Origin: Bacteroidota bacterium
GTDB lineage: Bacteria; Bacteroidota; Bacteroidia; B-17B0; Aurantibacillaceae
Reading direction: 5' to 3'
Assembly: GCA_025359355.1 (NCBI GenBank)
Contig: JANYGR010000208.1
Span: 1 to 18,529 of the forward strand
DNA length: 18,529 nucleotides
In this document: positions 1-5,409 of the stretch, in pieces
Numbering within the stretch: position 1 is the stretch's first letter
How the letters are laid out: each line of letters begins with the position of its first letter
Translations under genes and position numbers: made by a program
Notes under the pieces: model-generated
Told to the model about the DNA's origin: nothing
Database searches by the model: none
The model's input: the letters and a program-made list of their open reading frames with translations, nothing else

Positions 1-251
1 GTTAACCTTGTAATATAAACAGGTAATTTATATTTTTTAGATAAGGTTTGTACACCTTTAATATGATCGCTATGTTCATGAGAAATAAAAATGGCTTTAA
101 CTTTTTTAAGAGACAGGGTTAATCGCTCCATCCGTTTCTCAACCTCCTTACAAGAAATTCCTACATCCACTAGCACTGCTTCATGGCTATTACCAATGTA
201 GTAGCAGTTACCGTTACTTCCTGAATTTAATGAGGTAATGAATAAAGACAT
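1..251 (-). CDS. MBL-fold metallo-hydrolase (YycJ/WalJ-like), N-terminal part only
   Basis: The gene runs off the left edge of the window; 83 N-terminal residues are visible, starting at the ATG on 251-249. The reading begins MSLFITSLNSGSNGNCYYIG and continues to ISHEHSDH, which matches the first strands of a metallo-beta-lactamase fold. HEHSDH at residues 58-63 is the HxHxDH metal-binding motif of the family. The opening SLNSGSNGN...LVDVGIS pattern is typical of the YycJ/WalJ branch, often annotated as an exonuclease-like or ribonuclease Z-like hydrolase, and the chain is probably cytoplasmic because no signal peptide is seen. The precise substrate is not decided by this fragment. It lies downstream of gcvP on the same strand, but a strong terminator (322-359) separates them, so it is probably transcribed independently. 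Fold assignment is firm; subfamily is inference. Confidence 0.85.
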   Translation of the reverse strand, partial: MSLFITSLNSGSNGNCYYIGNSHEAVLVDVGISCKEVEKRMERLTLSLKKVKAIFISHEHSDHIKGVQTLSKKYKLPVYITRL

Positions 252-321
252 ATTACAAAGAAACAGAATTCGAAGAGACAAAACTCAATTTCATAAATTA
301 CTTCTTGACAAAAAAATACAT

Positions 322-359
322 AAAAAAAAGCCTCTCTCTTAATATGAGGAGAGAGGCTT
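322..359 (-). terminator. Intrinsic terminator of gcvP
   Basis: A perfect 11-bp stem pairs 328-338 with 349-359 (minus strand AAGCCTCTCTC against its complement) around a 10-nt loop. Read on the minus strand it is followed directly by a run of eight T (329-322, two of them shared with the stem). It begins 23 nt beyond the gcvP stop codon. The plus-strand side lacks a T tract, so it should act on gcvP only. Confidence 0.9.
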
Positions 360-381
360 AAAAAAATAAAATTATAAATGA

Positions 382-3243
382 TTAGGCATTAACGGCTTCT
401 TCCATATAAGCCTCTATTGGTGGGCAAGCGCAAACTAAATTTCTATCGCCATAAGCGCTATCAATTTTAGCAACACTTGGCCAAAACTTATTATCACGAA
501 CCCATGCTAATGGATAAGCTGCTTTTTGACGACTGTATGGTTTCGTCCAATCATCAGCTACGACTAGCTTACAAGTGTGAGGTGCATTTTTAATAACGTT
601 ATCAGTTTTATCAAATTTAGCATCTTCAATTTCTTTTATTTCTTTACGAATAGAAATCATTGCTTCACAAAAACGATCTAACTCTGCTTTTGATTCTGAT
701 TCTGTTGGCTCAATCATTAAGGTATCGTGCACAGGGAAAGCAACCGTTGGAGCATGGAATCCATAATCCATTAAGCGTTTTGCCATATCTCCTACTTCTA
801 CCCCAGACGTGGATTTAAAAGCATTGCAATCTAATATCATTTCGTGAGCACAACGTCCGTTTTTACCAGTATATAAAATTTTATAATGCTCTTCTAAAAT
901 TACTTTCATATAGTTTGCATTTAAAATAGCCATTTCAGTAGCTTGTTTCAAGCCATCTGCGCCAAGCATTTTGATGTAACCATAAGAAATTAATAAAATT
1001 AATGAACTGCCATAAGGTGCTGCCGAAACAGCTGTAATGCCTTTATCTCCACCAGTATTTACAATCGTGTGTGAAGGTAAAAATGGAACTAATTTTTCTA
1101 CCACGCCAATTGGCCCCATGCCTGGGCCACCACCGCCGTGAGGAATAGCAAATGTTTTGTGTAAATTTAAGTGACACACGTCAGCGCCAATATTTCCAGG
1201 TGATGTTAAACCAACCTGAGCATTCATATTAGCACCATCCATATACACTAAGCCACCATTATCGTGAATCATCTTGGTGATTTCTGTAATTGATTCTTCG
1301 TAAACGCCATGAGTAGAAGGATACGTAACCATTAAGCAAGATAAATTATCATTATGTTCTTCTGCTTTCGCTCGTAAATCAACTAAATCAATATTTCCTT
1401 TATCATCACATTTCGAAATAATAATTTTCATACCTGCCATAGCTGCACTTGCAGGATTAGTGCCATGCGCCGAAGAAGGAATAATAGCAACGTTACGGTG
1501 CGGGTTTCCTTGAGCGATATGGTAAGCACGAATAACCATTAAGCCAGCGTATTCGCCTTGTGCACCAGAGTTTGGTTGAAAGCTCATACGCGCAAAACCT
1601 GTGATTTCTGATAAATCTTTATTTAATTGTTCAATTAATTCGGCATAACCTTGCGCTTGATTAACTGGCACAAATGGATGAATGTTTGCGAACTCAGGCC
1701 AAGTGATTGGTAATAACTCAGAAGCTGCATTTAGCTTCATCGTACAAGAACCTAACGCTATCATCGAGTGTACTAACGATAAATCTTTATTTTCTAAACG
1801 CTTGATGTAACGCATCATTTCGCTTTCGCTATGATAACTATTAAATACAGGATGCGTCAAAAATGATGATTGACGATTGTTAGTTGACGATTGAATGACA
1901 GTTGATTGTTGAATGGCAATCGTTGATGCATTAATACCAAAACAAGCTAAAACGTCTAATAGATCTTGTTCTTCAACGGTTTGATCTAAGCTGATTCCGA
2001 TATGTTTATCATCAATTTTTCTGAAATTAATTTCTTTCGCTTCAGCCGCAGACATTACTTTATTAGCATCGCATTCAACAACAATCGTATCAAAAAATAA
2101 TTTTGTTTGAACGTTAACCCCTGCTTTTTTAAATTCAGTAGCTAATAGGTTAGTCGCATTATGAACGCCAGTTGCAATTGCTTTAATGCCTTTTTGTCCG
2201 TGATAGATCGCATACATACTCGCCATAATAGCTAATAAGGCTTGGGCTGTACAAATATTAGATGTTGCTTTATCGCGTTTAATATGTTGCTCGCGTGTTT
2301 GTAAAGCCATACGTAGCGCAGGATTTCCTTCGGCATCAATAGATACACCAATGATACGTCCTGGAATAGCACGTTTATAATCTTCTTTACATGCAAAAAA
2401 TGCCGCGTGTGGTCCGCCATAGCCTAATGGTACACCAAAACGTTGAGAGTTACCTACAACGCAATCAGCGCCCCATTCGCCTGGAGGAGTTAATAAGGCG
2501 AGAGCTAATAAATCTGTAGCAACTACAACTTGTATATCTTTAGATTTAGCTGAGCTTACGAAAGCCTTATAATCATTAGCTTCTCCGTTAATATCAGGAT
2601 ATTGAATTAATGCACCAAAATAAGATTCATCTAAAGAAATAGTATTTGCATCTCCAATCACTAATTCAATTCCATAAGGAACGGCGCGGGTTTTAACCAC
2701 ATCAATGGTTTGAGGAAATACCGTTTGGCTAACAAAAAATTTATTGGCATTATTTTTTATTTTGTCTTTACTGCGACTGCTATAAAACATAAACAATGCT
2801 TCTGCCGCAGCAGTAGCCTCATCCAGTAAACTTGCATTAGCAAGAGGCATAGCTGTTAAATCCATTACCATTGTTTGGAAATTTAAAATAGCTTCCAATC
2901 TTCCTTGTGCAATCTCTGCCTGATAAGGTGTGTAAGCTGTGTACCAACCTGCATTTTCTAATACATTACGTTGAATAACAGCTGGCAAAATATTATTATA
3001 ATATCCTAAACCTATGTAAGAACGAAATACTTTATTTTTTTTACCAAGCGCCTTTAAATGTTTAGAGTATTGAAACTCACTCATAGCAGCAGAAACAGCC
3101 AATGGTTGCTTTAAACGAATACCGCTAGGAACTGTTTGGTTAATTAATTCATCTACCGAAGAAACGCCAATTTTAGCAAGCATTTGTTTGATTTCATTTT
3201 CACGAGGGCCGTTGTGGCGAGACACAAATTTATCTGTAGTCAT
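382..3243 (-). CDS. gcvP: Glycine dehydrogenase (decarboxylating), glycine cleavage system P protein
   Basis: This is the PLP-dependent P protein, which decarboxylates glycine and transfers the aminomethyl group to lipoyl-GcvH, feeding one-carbon units into folate. At 953 aa it is the full-length single-chain form (the E. coli protein is 957 aa), not the split GcvPA/GcvPB form. The PLP lysine is K696 in HLNLHKTFAIPHGGGGPG, and the typical C-terminal-half stretches ALGSCTMKLNAASE, PNSGAQGEYAGL, SSAHGTNPASA, MDGANMNAQVGLTSPG and MIEPTESES are intact. The ATG at 3243 gives the expected N-terminus (RHNGP near residue 9). gcvT and gcvH are not adjacent, so the gene appears monocistronic: it has its own candidate promoter and a strong terminator. 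The linker between the two homologous halves (about residues 440-463) is Ser/Thr/Gln/Asn-rich and encoded by repetitive DNA, described separately. Confidence 0.97.
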   Translation of the reverse strand: MTTDKFVSRHNGPRENEIKQMLAKIGVSSVDELINQTVPSGIRLKQPLAVSAAMSEFQYSKHLKALGKKNKVFRSYIGLGYYNNILPAVIQRNVLENAGWYTAYTPYQAEIAQGRLEAILNFQTMVMDLTAMPLANASLLDEATAAAEALFMFYSSRSKDKIKNNANKFFVSQTVFPQTIDVVKTRAVPYGIELVIGDANTISLDESYFGALIQYPDINGEANDYKAFVSSAKSKDIQVVVATDLLALALLTPPGEWGADCVVGNSQRFGVPLGYGGPHAAFFACKEDYKRAIPGRIIGVSIDAEGNPALRMALQTREQHIKRDKATSNICTAQALLAIMASMYAIYHGQKGIKAIATGVHNATNLLATEFKKAGVNVQTKLFFDTIVVECDANKVMSAAEAKEINFRKIDDKHIGISLDQTVEEQDLLDVLACFGINASTIAIQQSTVIQSSTNNRQSSFLTHPVFNSYHSESEMMRYIKRLENKDLSLVHSMIALGSCTMKLNAASELLPITWPEFANIHPFVPVNQAQGYAELIEQLNKDLSEITGFARMSFQPNSGAQGEYAGLMVIRAYHIAQGNPHRNVAIIPSSAHGTNPASAAMAGMKIIISKCDDKGNIDLVDLRAKAEEHNDNLSCLMVTYPSTHGVYEESITEITKMIHDNGGLVYMDGANMNAQVGLTSPGNIGADVCHLNLHKTFAIPHGGGGPGMGPIGVVEKLVPFLPSHTIVNTGGDKGITAVSAAPYGSSLILLISYGYIKMLGADGLKQATEMAILNANYMKVILEEHYKILYTGKNGRCAHEMILDCNAFKSTSGVEVGDMAKRLMDYGFHAPTVAFPVHDTLMIEPTESESKAELDRFCEAMISIRKEIKEIEDAKFDKTDNVIKNAPHTCKLVVADDWTKPYSRQKAAYPLAWVRDNKFWPSVAKIDSAYGDRNLVCACPPIEAYMEEAVNA
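1869..1926. repeat. Short direct and inverted repeats inside the gcvP linker
   Basis: TTGACGATTG occurs at 1870-1879 and again at 1884-1893, separated by TTAG, so the start-to-start period is 14 nt. A degenerate inverted copy, CAATCGTTGA, lies at 1917-1926. The tract encodes the polar linker IQQSTVIQSSTNNRQSS of GcvP (about residues 444-460), between the N- and C-terminal halves. It resembles low-complexity dispersed repeats known from Bacteroidota genomes, but only this copy is visible here. Confidence 0.6.
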
Positions 3244-3263
3244 AGTAAGTTTTTTAGAGAACC

Positions 3264-3271
3264 CAAAGTTA
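3264..3271 (-). promoter_or_regulatory. Candidate gcvP promoter, -7 box
   Basis: The minus strand reads TAACTTTG here, a match to the Bacteroidota -7 consensus TAnnTTTG, about 20 nt upstream of the gcvP ATG. I see no good TTTG at the expected -33 position. The predicted leader would be under 20 nt, leaving no room for a glycine riboswitch. Confidence 0.4.
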
Positions 3272-3317
3272 AAGAAATTAGGCTTATTACATAACGTAAT
3301 TTTTGAACAGTTGTTTA

Positions 3318-3352
3318 TAAATGCCTTAATTTTCTTTTAAAACAGGCATTTA
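3318..3352. repeat. Inverted repeat in the gcvP-upp divergent intergenic region
   Basis: TAAATGCCT at 3318-3326 is perfectly inverted as AGGCATTTA at 3344-3352, a 9-bp stem with a 17-nt AT-rich spacer. It lies near the middle of the 186-nt region between the divergent starts of gcvP and upp and has no adjoining T tract. That placement suits a regulator-binding site better than a terminator. The function is inferred. The rest of the intergenic region shows no RNA gene. Confidence 0.4.
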
Positions 3353-3429
3353 AATGAAAATTAATTTTATATTTATACCATTCATTTATAGTAAAAGTAG
3401 ACGATTAAATTATTCAATTTCTTAAAACT

Positions 3430-4080
3430 ATGGTACATATATTATCCGAACAAAACTCTATTTTTAATCAATTTGTTGCCGAGTTGCGCGATGTTACTAT
3501 ACAAAATGATAGTATGCGTTTCCGTCGTAATTTAGAGCGTATGGGCGAAATCATGGGTTATGAAATTTCTAAAACATTAGCCTATCAAACTAAAGAAACA
3601 ACGACTCCTTTAGGAATAGCTGAAACCAGCCATTTAATTGAACAACCCGTTATCGCAACCATCTTACGTGCGGGATTACCAATGCACTTAGGTGTTTTAA
3701 ATTATTTTGACAGAGCTGAAAATGCTTTCATATCAGCCTACAGAAGACATCACAAGGATAATACGTTTGATATACATGTTGAGTATGTATCTAGTCCAAG
3801 CATTAATGATAAAGTAGTTATTTTATGTGATCCTATGATCGCAACTGGCGGATCCATTGTATTAGCATTTAAAGCGCTACTAGCCAAAGGAACGCCAAAA
3901 CATACTCACATTATTTCAGCCATTAGTAGCCGTCAAGGGATTGATTACGTAAGAGCCAATATGCCGACGAAAGATTTCACTATTTGGTGTGGCGCTGTTG
4001 ATGAAGAATTAACCGCTCATTCATACATTGTACCTGGCTTAGGAGATGCCGGCGATTTAGCCTTTGGTACAAAAATTTAA
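3430..4080 (+). CDS. upp: Uracil phosphoribosyltransferase
   Basis: This pyrimidine-salvage enzyme converts uracil and PRPP to UMP and pyrophosphate in the cytoplasm. The chain is 216 aa, close to the usual 208-210. The PRPP-binding loop is VVILCDPMIATGGS at residues 129-142, the substrate-side stretch ATILRAGLPMHLGVL lies at 76-90, and the C-terminal uracil-binding segment YIVPGLGDAGDLAFGT at 199-214 is present. The ATG at 3430 gives a short N-terminal arm typical of Bacteroidota homologues. It is transcribed divergently from gcvP; the membrane-protein gene starts 38 nt after its stop and could be on the same transcript. I found no convincing TAnnTTTG box in front of it. The assignment is secure. 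Confidence 0.96.
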   Translation: MVHILSEQNSIFNQFVAELRDVTIQNDSMRFRRNLERMGEIMGYEISKTLAYQTKETTTPLGIAETSHLIEQPVIATILRAGLPMHLGVLNYFDRAENAFISAYRRHHKDNTFDIHVEYVSSPSINDKVVILCDPMIATGGSIVLAFKALLAKGTPKHTHIISAISSRQGIDYVRANMPTKDFTIWCGAVDEELTAHSYIVPGLGDAGDLAFGTKI

Positions 4081-4118
4081 ATTAATCAAAGAGCTATTTC
4101 TTTAAACTACTTAACACA

Positions 4119-4583
4119 TTGGAAATAGGAAGATATATATCCGTTTTTTTAGCTTGCATGTTTTCATTTTCTAAAATGGGAATGCCTGCGGCCGTATACG
4201 CATTTGATTATAATTACCTTCAATGCATTTTAACCAGTTGTGCAGGTGCTATTTTTAGTACAATTATTTTTACATACTTAAGTGATGGCATTATTAAATG
4301 GTGGAATAAATTAAAAGATAAATTGTTTTCAAAAAAAAGCGAAAAAAAGAATTTCACCAAATCAAATCGCCGCATTGTTAAAATTAAAAATCGGTTTGGC
4401 CTAATTGGAATTGCAGTTTTAACCCCAATTTTACTATCGATTCCGCTTGGTGCGTTTTTGGCTGAGCGTTTTTATAAAGACAAAAAAAAGGTAATTATTT
4501 ACATTACTATTTCTTGTGTTTTTTGGAGTAATGCTTTATATTTTATTCTTTTGTTAGCATATAAGGGCTATAAAGCAATATAA
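4119..4583 (+). CDS. Small multi-pass membrane protein of unknown function, TTG start
   Basis: I do not recognise a characterised family. The 154-aa product has hydrophobic segments at about residues 5-30, 35-55, 95-117 and 124-147. A strongly basic loop separates the second and third, at about 60-92 (KWWNKLKDKLFSKKSEKK and onward), and is probably cytoplasmic. The third segment contains FGLIGIAVLTPILLSIPLGAFLAERF, a Gly/Pro-rich helix that recalls small membrane transporters or VTT-like proteins, though not enough for a call. No in-frame ATG lies between the upstream stop (4083) and residue 14 (4158). The TTG at 4119 is preferred because it keeps the first hydrophobic segment (IGRYISVFLACMF) whole. 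Starting at the 4158 ATG would cut it. The gene follows upp by 38 nt and converges on the ompA-like gene with 27 nt between the stops. Confidence 0.75.
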   Translation: MEIGRYISVFLACMFSFSKMGMPAAVYAFDYNYLQCILTSCAGAIFSTIIFTYLSDGIIKWWNKLKDKLFSKKSEKKNFTKSNRRIVKIKNRFGLIGIAVLTPILLSIPLGAFLAERFYKDKKKVIIYITISCVFWSNALYFILLLAYKGYKAI

Positions 4584-4610
4584 CTAAGCGTACATAGATT
4601 AAGAAGAATT

Positions 4611-5396
4611 TTATTCTTTAAATTCCCAATTTAAAATTCGGAATACAACACGTTGATTTTTGGCATGTAGCATCTTCTTTTCTTCTTTTGTTTTCGCTTT
4701 TCGAATCACGCCATCTTTTACTAAAAGTTTGTGATTACCCCAACCCTTTGCTTCTATACGTTTACGATTGATTCCCTTAGCTATTAAAATTTCTTTTATT
4801 AATTGAGCTCTATATAAGGATAATTCTTCATGATTTTTTTCTTGAGTAGAGGCGTGACCATCAATTTCAATTGACACAGTGGGGTTTTCTTTCAGTGTTA
4901 TATACAATTGATTACATACATCATCAAACTTGTAATTGTAGGTTGAATCAATCTTATATAAAGAATCATTACAACTTATTATAGAGTGTTTGTAAAATAA
5001 TATAGTTGGAGCTAATGGTCCACAATGGGTTACATACGTTAGATGGAAATTTTTCACAAATGAAATGTTACCATTGAGGTTTCCTTTCCCGAAATCCTTA
5101 TTTGCTAAAAATCCCCATTTTTTATTTGAATTTGAAGTAGTTAATCTATCAGAAGCTATTTTAATTATAAAATTGGATATTGTATCATTCTTTATTTTAA
5201 ACTCATAATGCCCTAAAGAATCCGTTTTTGTTTCAAAATTTAAACCCGACGTTAATTGTAAATGAATTAGCGCATTAGTTACGTTTTCATTATTTTGAGA
5301 ACTTGTTACAATTCCTGAAATGCTTACAAATTGCTCTTGAGAAATCAAACGATTACATACAACTAAACTTAAAAAAATATAGAAATAAATTTTCAT
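4611..5396 (-). CDS. OmpA-family protein with N-terminal carboxypeptidase-regulatory-like domain
   Basis: The 261-aa protein begins with a signal peptide (about residues 1-20, ending near LISQ). A beta-sandwich of the carboxypeptidase-D regulatory type follows at about 24-90 (VSISGIVTSS...TDSLGHYEFKI). After a linker of about 40 residues comes an OmpA C-terminal, peptidoglycan-associating domain at about 133-255 (IEIDGHAST, ELSLYRAQLIKEILIAKGI, GWGNHKLL, NQRVVFRI). The Arg expected to contact diaminopimelate is present (R196). The Asp of the usual GHTD motif reads Ser (S183), and the loop to the Arg is about two residues shorter than usual, so peptidoglycan binding may be altered. Four cysteines lie in the mature protein. 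The start is 13 nt after the valS stop, so it is probably co-transcribed with valS. Its function is likely envelope anchoring; no partner is identified. Confidence 0.85.
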   Translation of the reverse strand: MKIYFYIFLSLVVCNRLISQEQFVSISGIVTSSQNNENVTNALIHLQLTSGLNFETKTDSLGHYEFKIKNDTISNFIIKIASDRLTTSNSNKKWGFLANKDFGKGNLNGNISFVKNFHLTYVTHCGPLAPTILFYKHSIISCNDSLYKIDSTYNYKFDDVCNQLYITLKENPTVSIEIDGHASTQEKNHEELSLYRAQLIKEILIAKGINRKRIEAKGWGNHKLLVKDGVIRKAKTKEEKKMLHAKNQRVVFRILNWEFKE

Positions 5397-5409
5397 TTAC
5401 TGTAAATTT

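Noticed and set aside
3244..3300. Glycine riboswitch upstream of gcvP
   Set aside because: The likely leader is under 20 nt and no paired aptamer-like structure is visible.
4604..4618. Small hairpin AAGAAT-TTT-ATTCTT between the convergent membrane-protein and OmpA-like genes
   Set aside because: The stem is 6 bp and nearly all A/T with no proper T run, so chance is likely.
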